The notes under the pieces were generated by a model, which saw only the letters and a program-made list of their open reading frames with translations, was not told where the DNA came from and searched no databases. A DNA stretch of 8,993 bases from NCBI GenBank assembly GCA_015222795.1, contig JADFVY010000077.1, positions 1 through 8,993 of the forward strand. Direction: 5' to 3'. This document shows, one piece after another, positions 1 to 5,722 of this stretch (its first letter is position 1; every line of letters starts with the position of its first letter). A program made the position numbers and the translations under genes. This DNA is from Pseudomonadota bacterium (GTDB taxonomy: Bacteria > Pseudomonadota > Alphaproteobacteria > UBA8366 > JADFVY01).

Positions 1-634
1 CCTCGCCGTCCTGGTCGACAATTTTGACTTTCCACTCGCCCGGCAGTTCAGCGGGAAGCAATTGGGTCGACCAGATCCGCCAGTTGTCGGCCCGGATATT
101 GAAGCTGGCCTGGAATTTTATCTCGCCGTTATAATACCAGATATGGGAGACTTTCTTGCCTGCCATGCCCTGAAGCTCACTGAAGAAGGAAACGGCCTGA
201 TGCGGATTGTCGAGGCTGATGACTTCATCGGCCGGATAGCGCTTGCTGATCCTGGTCGTGAACATCGCCATGGTGACTTCTTCTTCCGGGGGCAGCAAAA
301 TCAGCAAACGGTCGTTGCCGGGATCGATGGACGCAACATCGACGCCACTGTTGCTGTTGTTGTTACTCTTGCTTTTGCCGTTGCCGCCGCCATTGCCGTT
401 GCCGCCGCCATTGCCGTTGCCACCGCCGTTACCACCGCCGTTACCGTTGCCGCCACCGTTGCCGGCATAGGCGCCGTTCGACGCAAACCCGTTATCAAAG
501 TCGAAGGTGACCGGCGCGGTCAGCGAAAGAGTGAAAATCGCCGCCGCTGCCAAGCTCAGTGCAGCGATCTTGCCGCTGGCGCGCCTGTCCGAAGCTTGTT
601 CGGTATTCCGGTTGAAGTTCATCGTGGCAATCAT
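1..634 (-). CDS. DUF2914-like exported/anchored protein with Gly/Asn-rich linker (partial, runs off left edge)
   Basis: An open frame reads from an ATG at 634 to the left edge without a stop (211 complete codons), so the C-terminus is missing. Residues 1-22 are basic/polar, 23-41 are a hydrophobic Ala/Leu segment (signal peptide or membrane anchor), and 58-86 are a Gly/Asn-only stretch followed by a Lys/Ser/Asn patch (87-96). A folded region follows from about 98. Residues 164-210 hold HIWYYNGEIKF, then NWRIWSTQLLP and GEWKVKIVDQDG. This resembles the DUF2914 pattern, a W near the start, then a (R/N)WR.WS motif and a G.W.V.(V/I).D.DG end. The function of DUF2914 is unknown to me. The ATG at 634 is preferred over ATG 622 because AGGGGA lies 6 bases upstream. 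The gene lies after the dsr run, with a terminator-like hairpin and its own control region between, so it is probably a separate transcription unit. The call as a real gene is strong; the domain name is recognition from memory. Confidence 0.8.
   Translation of the reverse strand, partial: MIATMNFNRNTEQASDRRASGKIAALSLAAAAIFTLSLTAPVTFDFDNGFASNGAYAGNGGGNGNGGGNGGGNGNGGGNGNGGGNGKSKSNNNSNSGVDVASIDPGNDRLLILLPPEEEVTMAMFTTRISKRYPADEVISLDNPHQAVSFFSELQGMAGKKVSHIWYYNGEIKFQASFNIRADNWRIWSTQLLPAELPGEWKVKIVDQDGE
375..463 (-). repeat. Gly/Asn-coding 18-bp tandem repeat region
   Basis: On the plus strand the 18-bp unit TTGCCGTTGCCGCCGCCA occurs twice exactly (375-392 and 393-410). A third copy with two changes follows (411-428), and then shorter degenerate units made of the same TTGCCG/CCGCCG pieces. 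All units are multiples of three bases. In the reading frame of the minus-strand gene they encode only Gly and Asn, so gain or loss of a unit would change linker length without a frameshift. Confidence 0.8.
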
Positions 635-640
635 TGTTCG

Positions 641-646
641 TCCCCT
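641..646 (-). promoter_or_regulatory. ribosome binding site of the DUF2914-like gene
   Basis: The minus strand reads AGGGGA, then six bases, then ATG at 634. The in-frame ATG at 622 lies 18 bases from this site, which supports the upstream start. Confidence 0.6.
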
Positions 647-687
647 GGTATTGTTTCGGCTCGATCCCAAATCCCTTGAGCCAGAAA

Positions 688-703
688 GTTAATGAAACGT
701 TAA
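688..703 (-). promoter_or_regulatory. CtrA-like binding site (TTAA-N7-TTAAC)
   Basis: The minus strand reads TTAACGTTTCATTAAC. This matches the Caulobacter-type CtrA consensus TTAA-N7-TTAAC at every fixed position. It sits 53 bases upstream of the ATG at 634, where an activator overlapping a -35 region could lie. What is seen is the exact motif and its position. That CtrA binds here is inference and requires an alphaproteobacterial host. The surrounding gap is AT-rich, which raises the chance of a coincidental match. Confidence 0.4.
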
Positions 704-748
704 TTACCAGTACAACGAACCTCTTCGGTGTTTATTCCTAATTATCCT

Positions 749-784
749 AAAAAAATCTGAAAAATTTTCGATAAATCTCGAAAA
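749..784 (-). terminator. probable intrinsic terminator of the dsr operon
   Basis: On the minus strand a perfect 7-bp inverted repeat, TTTTCGA and TCGAAAA (784-778 and 771-765), encloses a six-base loop. It is followed by TTTTT (764-760) and a run of seven T (755-749). It begins 62 bases past the dsrN stop. The stem is weak (two G-C pairs), but its order relative to the T tracts fits minus-strand termination. The rest of the gap 635-845 is AT-rich and no open gene was seen in it. Confidence 0.5.
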
Positions 785-845
785 ACCCCGGAATTCTTCG
801 GTTTACTGGATATATTATTGTTGAAATTAGTGGGAAATAGCCTGT

Positions 846-2273
846 TTAAAGGGCTGAGATAGGGCTTCTATCTGACACAGGGCGCATGCCTTTCCGGCAC
901 TCCCGAACGAATTCCACGAACCGCCTGACCCAACGGTCGCCCTCGACATCGCGCAAATGGCTGAAGCCGGCCAGCAGGTTACCCTGTACGATGCCGTCAT
1001 GTTCACCATCGACGCCGTGGCCGCGCAGCACCCGCCAGGCAAAGGTCATGTCCCGGGGCAGGTTGTCCAGCGACGCATAGTGGAATTCATGGGCCGGGAA
1101 GCGGGCGGGCACGCCGGGCCGCGATGCCGGCAGCGGCCAAGGCCCGGCGCCTGTATCCTCCAGCACCACATAACCACGGCCCTGGGGGCGCGGATGCATG
1201 ACCGCATCACCGGGAATCACGCCTGCCATTTCGTGTGTTTCCCCGCGCCAGGTCAGGCTGCGCGACAAATACATCAGCCCGCCGCACTCGGCGTAGGTCG
1301 GTAGTCCGCCTTCGATTGCCGCGCGGATGCTGGCCAGCATGCTCCGGTTGGCCTCAAGGGCCATCATCTGGGTCTCGGGGAAGCCGCCGCCGATGAACAA
1401 ACCGTCCACATCCGGCACCCGCTCGTCCTCAAGGCAGTCGAACGGCACGATTTCCGCGCCGGCCGCCTCGAACGCCTCCAAATCGTCGGGATAGTAGAAG
1501 CCAAAGGCCGCATCACGGGCGACACCGATCCGGATATCCTTCGAACGGGCTTTTGTCTCCGGCACGGGACCGGGCGCGGCGCGCGGTCCCACTGCCGTTT
1601 CGGCAATTTCGACGATTCGATCCAGATCGATGTTGTCGGATATCGCCTTGCATAGCCGGTCGATTGTCCGGTTCGCTTCATCGGCCTCGTTGGCGGGCAC
1701 CAGGCCGAGATGGCGTTCGGGAATTTCCAGCGCGTTGTCGCGGCCGATTGCGCCCAGCACCGGCAGGTCGGTGTAATATTCCAGGGCCGCGCGCAGCTTG
1801 CCCTCATGGCGCGGCCCGCCGACCTTGTTCAGTATGACGCCGGCGATCTGTACGCCGGGATCGAAATTCACATAGCCCAGCACCAGGGGCGCAATGCCGC
1901 GCGTCATGCCCAGCGTGTCTATGACAAGGACAACCGGCCCCCCCAGCAGCGAGGCCAGCGCTGCGTTGCTGTCGCGGCCCTCGACATCGACGCCATCGAA
2001 CAGGCCCTTGTTGGTCTCGACGATGGAAATATCGGCGACCGCGTCGCGGCGGTGGAAGGCGGCGATGATCTCGGCCTCCTCCATGCAATGGAAATCCAGG
2101 TTGATGCAGGGATTGCCTGCGGCCTGGCTTAGCCACATCGGATCTATATAGTCCGGACCCTTCTTGAAAGGTTGCACCGCCATGCCACGGAGCGCCAGAG
2201 CGGCTGCAAGGCCAGTTGTGACCGTGGTCTTGCCGGAAGATTTCTGGGTTGCGGCGATTAGCAGGTGCGCCAT
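846..2273 (-). CDS. dsrN: DsrN, siroheme a,c-diamide synthase (CbiA/CobB-like amidotransferase)
   Basis: This 475-residue protein has CbiA/CobB architecture. The N-terminal half is a P-loop ATPase of the dethiobiotin-synthetase/CbiA type, with the nucleotide loop ATQKSSGKTT at 8-17 and the substrate-side motif QPFKKGPDYIDPMW at 34-47. The C-terminal half (about 247-455) is a class I-like glutamine amidotransferase, with GGGFPE at 295-300, the nucleophile Cys330 in YAECGGLMYL, and HEFHY at 395-399. CbiA family members amidate the a and c acetate side chains of a tetrapyrrole using glutamine and ATP. In dsr operons the homologue DsrN is assigned to siroheme, giving the siroamide cofactor of DsrAB. 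The gene is placed last in the operon, 7 bp after the TrpD2-like gene, with a weak GTAGG upstream that overlaps that gene's stop. A cobalamin CbiA cannot be excluded by motif alone; the dsr context is what decides it. Confidence 0.9.
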   Translation of the reverse strand: MAHLLIAATQKSSGKTTVTTGLAAALALRGMAVQPFKKGPDYIDPMWLSQAAGNPCINLDFHCMEEAEIIAAFHRRDAVADISIVETNKGLFDGVDVEGRDSNAALASLLGGPVVLVIDTLGMTRGIAPLVLGYVNFDPGVQIAGVILNKVGGPRHEGKLRAALEYYTDLPVLGAIGRDNALEIPERHLGLVPANEADEANRTIDRLCKAISDNIDLDRIVEIAETAVGPRAAPGPVPETKARSKDIRIGVARDAAFGFYYPDDLEAFEAAGAEIVPFDCLEDERVPDVDGLFIGGGFPETQMMALEANRSMLASIRAAIEGGLPTYAECGGLMYLSRSLTWRGETHEMAGVIPGDAVMHPRPQGRGYVVLEDTGAGPWPLPASRPGVPARFPAHEFHYASLDNLPRDMTFAWRVLRGHGVDGEHDGIVQGNLLAGFSHLRDVEGDRWVRRFVEFVRECRKGMRPVSDRSPISAL

Positions 2274-2280
2274 GACGAAC

Positions 2281-3288
2281 CTACGCGGCGATCCCCAGTT
2301 GCGCCTTGTTACGGTTGCGCCATAGAGTTTCGGCCTCGGCTTGTGCCTTTTCCGCGCTGTCGTAGCCGTGCCAGCTCTTCAAGGCGATGGCCAGGGTGCC
2401 GGTAATCGCGGCCTCTGCATAGTCGTCTTCCGCCTCGCCGCTCCATATGGCTTTCAGCCGCGCGATATCCATTTCCGGATCGATCGGCTGGACCGCGTTT
2501 TCCAACAGCGGCGGCCAGTCCTCGGACCCTGCTACCCCGTCCCTGACGGTTCGCGTCTCGGTCAACTTGCCGGGGCGTCGTTCGATTTCGCCGCCCTCGC
2601 CGCGGAATACCACCATGTTCTTCTCGCCCAGCAGCAGTGCCGCCTGCTGGTGGATATCCATATAGTTGGGGTGGAAGATACCCTGGATCGTCAACGGTGC
2701 GCTGAAGGGATTCAGCATCCGCGCGATGGTGTGCACTGGCGAGCGCAGTCCCATGATAGGCCGTAGCTGGATGATATCATGCAGACGGGGGCTGAGGTCG
2801 GCCAGCGGCAGGTATGCGAAATTGCGCGTCTTTATATGGTCGGCGGCCTCGCCCAGGCTGTGGGCGACGGGAATGCCCAGCGCCTCCAGGGTCTCGCGGG
2901 TATAGAGCCGGCCTGGCGTATGGCCTTCCGCCCCATGCATGAAGATGCGCATGCCGTTCTGCGCCAGCAACAGGGCGGATAGCAGGAACCAGGGAAGCTG
3001 CCGGCGCTTGCCGGCATAAGACGACCAGTCGATATCGACTTCCGGCGCCGGGGAGGGCAGGGTGAACAGGCCCTGGGCGGCGCGGACGAATCCGGCGATC
3101 TCATGTCCTTCTTCTTCCTTGACGCGCAACAGCATAAGGAAGGCGCCAAGCTGTTCGGGTAGCGCCTCGCCGCGCAAGATCATGTCCATGGCGGCCTCGG
3201 CTTCCTCGATCGTAAGCGACCGGGTCAACGCCTTGCCACGTCCCAGGATGCGGACATATTGCGCGAAGGGATGTTCTTCACTCGACAT
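2281..3288 (-). CDS. TrpD2/YbiB-type glycosyltransferase (anthranilate phosphoribosyltransferase-like)
   Basis: The 335-residue product has the layout of the anthranilate phosphoribosyltransferase superfamily. An N-terminal helical domain (about 8-75, with LTIEEAEAAMDMILRG and EQLGAFLMLLRVKEEE) is followed by the glycosyltransferase alpha/beta domain (about 85-325). Positions matching TrpD landmarks include HTIARMLNP (186-194) and VFRGEGGEIE (227-236). The glycine-rich PRPP loop of true TrpD (GTGGD) is absent; the equivalent place reads SSYAGKRRQLPWF (89-101). This is like the TrpD2/YbiB branch, whose E. coli member is reported to bind nucleic acid rather than make phosphoribosyl-anthranilate. 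Tryptophan synthesis is therefore unlikely. ATG at 3288 is one base after the dsrP stop and has GGAG six bases upstream, so it is co-translated with the dsr genes. Its role here is unknown; an auxiliary part in cofactor or nucleotide chemistry next to dsrN is only a guess. Confidence 0.82.
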   Translation of the reverse strand: MSSEEHPFAQYVRILGRGKALTRSLTIEEAEAAMDMILRGEALPEQLGAFLMLLRVKEEEGHEIAGFVRAAQGLFTLPSPAPEVDIDWSSYAGKRRQLPWFLLSALLLAQNGMRIFMHGAEGHTPGRLYTRETLEALGIPVAHSLGEAADHIKTRNFAYLPLADLSPRLHDIIQLRPIMGLRSPVHTIARMLNPFSAPLTIQGIFHPNYMDIHQQAALLLGEKNMVVFRGEGGEIERRPGKLTETRTVRDGVAGSEDWPPLLENAVQPIDPEMDIARLKAIWSGEAEDDYAEAAITGTLAIALKSWHGYDSAEKAQAEAETLWRNRNKAQLGIAA

Positions 3289-3289
3289 T

Positions 3290-4534
3290 TCAGGCTCCGG
3301 CCGGGATCGCGCCTTTCGGCTCCGGCTTTGTGTGGTGGGGGTCTACGACGTTGTCCGCCAGGCTTGCCGGCAGGAAAGGCAGGACCCGGACCGCCAGCGC
3401 CACCGCAAGCAGGGCAAAGGCCACGCCGCCGATCCCGAGACCGATTTCGTACCAGCTTGGCAAATATTGCGCAACGGCGCCGTCCGCGAAGCTGCTGGTT
3501 ACTTCCATGCCGGGGAACAGCACCAGCGGATAAGCCTGCCCGCCGACGATGATGACGTAAACCTGCGCCAGCCCGCCCAGGATCACCAGGATCGAGGCCA
3601 GGATCGTTCCACCGCGCGTGCCGGCGGTCATGGGCAGGAACAGCAGGGCCAGCGGGACAATGCCGCCCAGGATCACCTGGCCCAACCAGAACAGCGTGGT
3701 AATGATGCCGCCCTCGGCCAGAATGAAACGCTCGACGCCGGCATGTTCGGCGGCGTAGAGGTTCGTCAGATGCTGGGTGGCGGTGAAATATAAGACCGCG
3801 GCGATGAAAATCGCCAGCAATTTTCCCATGCGTTTCAACAATTTGTCGCCCAGCGGCCGGCTGGTCCAGGCGCAGGACGCCATCATGACCAGCAGGAAGA
3901 TCGCCAGCCCGAATGAAAACGACATGGCGATGAACAGTGGCGCCATTATCGCGGCGTCATAGGCCTCGCGCGCCACCAGGAAACCAAAGATCGAGCCGGT
4001 ACCGGTGGTCAGGATCAGCCGCCAGATGAAGGCGACCCAGCCCACGGCTGTTACGTAGCGCTGCATGCGGCGTTCCATCTGGAACCACAAATAGACCCCG
4101 ACGATCACCACGAAGCCGTTATAAAGATATATGTTCCAGGCAAAGATCGATTTGAAGTTATAGGTCGTCATGGCGACGATCAGCCGGTCGGGGCGGCCCA
4201 GATCGAGCACCAGGACCGCCAGCCCGCCGATCAGCAGCGTCAGCGCCAGCAGGCCCGACAGGCGCGACAGGGGCTTGTAGGCGGTCTTGCCGAAGACGGA
4301 AGCGATGGAGGCCACGTTCAGCGCGCCCGAGGCCGCGACGACCAGAAACACGGCGAAGACATGCGGCATGCCCCAGACGATCTGGTTATTCATTCCGGTT
4401 ATGTGATGGCCGTTATGTTCCATCACCCAGGCAGAACCCAGCCCCAGCAGGACGAGCGCGCCGAGCAGGGCAAGCAGCAGGATATAGCCGAAGCTGCGTC
4501 CTTCGATGGTGCGGAATGCGATTTTGCTGGCCAT
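3290..4534 (-). CDS. dsrP: DsrP, NrfD-like integral membrane subunit of DsrMKJOP
   Basis: The 414-residue protein is almost entirely hydrophobic. Ten membrane helices can be drawn at about 15-37, 54-80, 93-112, 130-151, 163-188, 197-219, 236-260, 276-300, 309-331 and 363-388, as expected for the NrfD/DsrP family. The segment LDLGRPDR (110-117) between helices 3 and 4 is a typical NrfD-family landmark. DsrP partners DsrO and is thought to exchange electrons with the quinone pool on the periplasmic side of the membrane. The start chosen is ATG 4534, because GAGG lies nine bases upstream. A GTG at 4549 would add five residues and overlap the dsrO stop as GTGA, but it has no Shine-Dalgarno sequence. 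The stop lies one base before the next gene. Membership in the dsr complex is clear from order: it directly follows dsrO. Confidence 0.92.
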   Translation of the reverse strand: MASKIAFRTIEGRSFGYILLLALLGALVLLGLGSAWVMEHNGHHITGMNNQIVWGMPHVFAVFLVVAASGALNVASIASVFGKTAYKPLSRLSGLLALTLLIGGLAVLVLDLGRPDRLIVAMTTYNFKSIFAWNIYLYNGFVVIVGVYLWFQMERRMQRYVTAVGWVAFIWRLILTTGTGSIFGFLVAREAYDAAIMAPLFIAMSFSFGLAIFLLVMMASCAWTSRPLGDKLLKRMGKLLAIFIAAVLYFTATQHLTNLYAAEHAGVERFILAEGGIITTLFWLGQVILGGIVPLALLFLPMTAGTRGGTILASILVILGGLAQVYVIIVGGQAYPLVLFPGMEVTSSFADGAVAQYLPSWYEIGLGIGGVAFALLAVALAVRVLPFLPASLADNVVDPHHTKPEPKGAIPAGA

Positions 4535-4543
4535 GGTCCGCCG

Positions 4544-4547
4544 CCTC
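4544..4547 (-). promoter_or_regulatory. ribosome binding site deciding the dsrP start
   Basis: GAGG on the minus strand overlaps the TGA stop of dsrO and lies nine bases before the ATG at 4534. The competing GTG at 4549 is preceded only by an AT-rich stretch without purine-rich pairing. This favours the shorter DsrP and termination-coupled reinitiation. Confidence 0.55.
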
Positions 4548-5292
4548 ACAAATTCTGGTAACGCACGCCGGGATCGACGCCCAAATCGGCGCGGATCTGT
4601 CGGGTTGCGTATTCCGCCACCCGGCGCGAGATTTCACTGTCGGGATCGTTCAGGTCGCCGAAAGTCATGGCGCCGTTGCCCGCGCTGCCACAGGCCTCCA
4701 CACAGGCCGGCGTGCCGCCCGCGTCCACCCGGTGGACACAGAAGGTGCAGCTTTCCACTGTGCCCTTGCCGCGCGGCGCATGGGGCTTCTGATCCGTCAG
4801 ATCTTCATGGATGAAGGACCGCGCCTTGTAGGGGCAGGCCAACATGCAATAGCGGCAGCCGATGCAGATATGCTTGTCGACCAGCACGATTCCGTCGGCC
4901 CGCTTGAAGGACGCCCCGGTGGGGCAGACATCCACGCAGGGCGGCTCGGCGCAATGCTGGCACATGACGGGCACGGATTTCTCCACGCCGTTCCCGGGGT
5001 CGCGGACCCCGACCTTGCGGATCCATTGCGCGTCGGTTGCCGGTCGTCCATGGCCGGTCAGGCCGTTTTCCTCGGCGCAGGCCGAAACGCAGGCGTCGCA
5101 GTCCGGGGTGCATAGATTGACGTCGATCAGCATGCCCCAGCGAACCTCGGCCGAGGCCGGCTCGTCGAGCCCGCGCGCGCCCGCCTGACCCACGCCGTAC
5201 AGCGTAACGCCCGGCGCCAGCGTGACCCCCGCCGCGGCCGCGGCCGCGCCCAGGAAGCGCCGGCGATTGAAATCGAAGCCGTTGCCGCTCAT
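4546..5292 (-). CDS. dsrO: DsrO, Tat-exported periplasmic iron-sulfur subunit of DsrMKJOP
   Basis: The 248-residue protein begins with a twin-arginine signal (NRRRFLGAA at 9-17, then an Ala-rich hydrophobic stretch), so it is exported folded to the periplasm. Sixteen cysteines fall into four groups of a four-cluster ferredoxin: 61/65/68/72, 111/114/119/123, 143/146/149/153 and 182/185/197/201. They are presumably paired across the chain as in NrfC/DmsB-like proteins. The first group is spaced C-x3-C-x2-C-x3-C instead of C-x2-C-x2-C-x3-C. DsrO is taken to wire electrons between the cytochrome DsrJ and the membrane protein DsrP. ATG 5292 is chosen over a longer frame opening at 5376, because GGAGG lies seven bases upstream and the Tat motif then sits at the N-terminus. 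It overlaps the dsrJ stop by four bases (ATGA). Confidence 0.94.
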   Translation of the reverse strand: MSGNGFDFNRRRFLGAAAAAAGVTLAPGVTLYGVGQAGARGLDEPASAEVRWGMLIDVNLCTPDCDACVSACAEENGLTGHGRPATDAQWIRKVGVRDPGNGVEKSVPVMCQHCAEPPCVDVCPTGASFKRADGIVLVDKHICIGCRYCMLACPYKARSFIHEDLTDQKPHAPRGKGTVESCTFCVHRVDAGGTPACVEACGSAGNGAMTFGDLNDPDSEISRRVAEYATRQIRADLGVDPGVRYQNL

Positions 5293-5714
5293 TGGTTTGC
5301 CTCCGGTTCGGCCGCCGCGGTCATCGGGAAGAGGGCGGTGGCCTGCCTGCCGTCTTCCGGCTTCGTCGCATGGCACTGGAAGCAGTCGATCTTCACGGCG
5401 GCATAATCATGGCAGGAGGCGCAGAATTCGCCCGGCGCGTTGATCGATACGGGTTTCCCGCCGTCATCCGTCGTGGCATGGCAGGCGACGCATTCCTTCA
5501 GGCTGAATTTCTTCGTGCGCACGCCGCTCTGCACCGTTTCGTCGCGCTGGTGCGTCAGCTCCTTCATGTGGTAGCGGCGCATATAGTCGGTATCCGCCAC
5601 GCATTGGTCACCCTGGGCCTTCGTGATGACCGGCCCCGGCACGCCGCCACTCTCTTGCGCCGCCGCCAGCGCGGGCAGGAAAATCATCGCCAGCATGAAG
5701 ACCAGGACTCGCAT
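5289..5714 (-). CDS. dsrJ: DsrJ, periplasmic triheme cytochrome c of DsrMKJOP
   Basis: The 141-residue protein has a Sec-type N-terminal hydrophobic segment (2-19, ending LAAAQE) and three c-type heme motifs: CVACH (75-79), CASCH (98-102) and CFQCH (111-115). A single extra cysteine, Cys38, stands in DQCVADTDYMRRYHM. This matches the conserved cysteine of A. vinosum DsrJ that has been assigned as the unusual distal ligand of one heme (His/Cys ligation). The protein size fits the family. The reading frame is open further upstream to 5900, but that part is the out-of-frame shadow of the dsrL ferredoxin end. ATG 5714 gives the signal sequence at the terminus and lies 8 bp after the dsrL stop. 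DsrJ has been suggested to take part in periplasmic sulfur-substrate chemistry or electron transfer; its exact role is unsettled. Confidence 0.94.
   Translation of the reverse strand: MRVLVFMLAMIFLPALAAAQESGGVPGPVITKAQGDQCVADTDYMRRYHMKELTHQRDETVQSGVRTKKFSLKECVACHATTDDGGKPVSINAPGEFCASCHDYAAVKIDCFQCHATKPEDGRQATALFPMTAAAEPEANQ
5300..5304 (-). promoter_or_regulatory. ribosome binding site deciding the dsrO start
   Basis: GGAGG lies seven bases before ATG 5292, inside the 3' end of dsrJ. It places the twin-arginine motif near the N-terminus. Confidence 0.65.
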
Positions 5715-5722
5715 CGGTTTGC

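Noticed and set aside
375..463. CRISPR-like tandem repeats
   Set aside because: The units are directly adjacent, GC-rich and codon-phased with no unique spacers. They are coding low-complexity sequence.
62..679. 205-residue plus-strand open frame
   Set aside because: It lies antisense to the DUF2914-like gene. It has Ala/Val low complexity from the repeat and no recognisable domain, whereas the minus frame has an RBS, a hydrophobic N-terminus and a domain match.
789..802. CCGGAATTCTTCGG as a second hairpin
   Set aside because: It is only an imperfect palindrome around GAATTC, with a short stem and almost no loop. It is not convincing as a regulatory structure.
2281..3288. True anthranilate phosphoribosyltransferase of tryptophan synthesis
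   Set aside because: The GTGGD loop is missing and there is no other trp gene in the window; the features fit TrpD2/YbiB better.
3290..4549. DsrP starting at GTG 4549
   Set aside because: The GTGA overlap with the dsrO stop is attractive, but there is no Shine-Dalgarno before the GTG, while GAGG precedes ATG 4534 at good spacing. Not fully excluded.
4546..5376. DsrO starting at 5376 (276 residues)
   Set aside because: The extension overlaps dsrJ out of frame and buries the twin-arginine signal. GGAGG before 5292 supports the shorter form.
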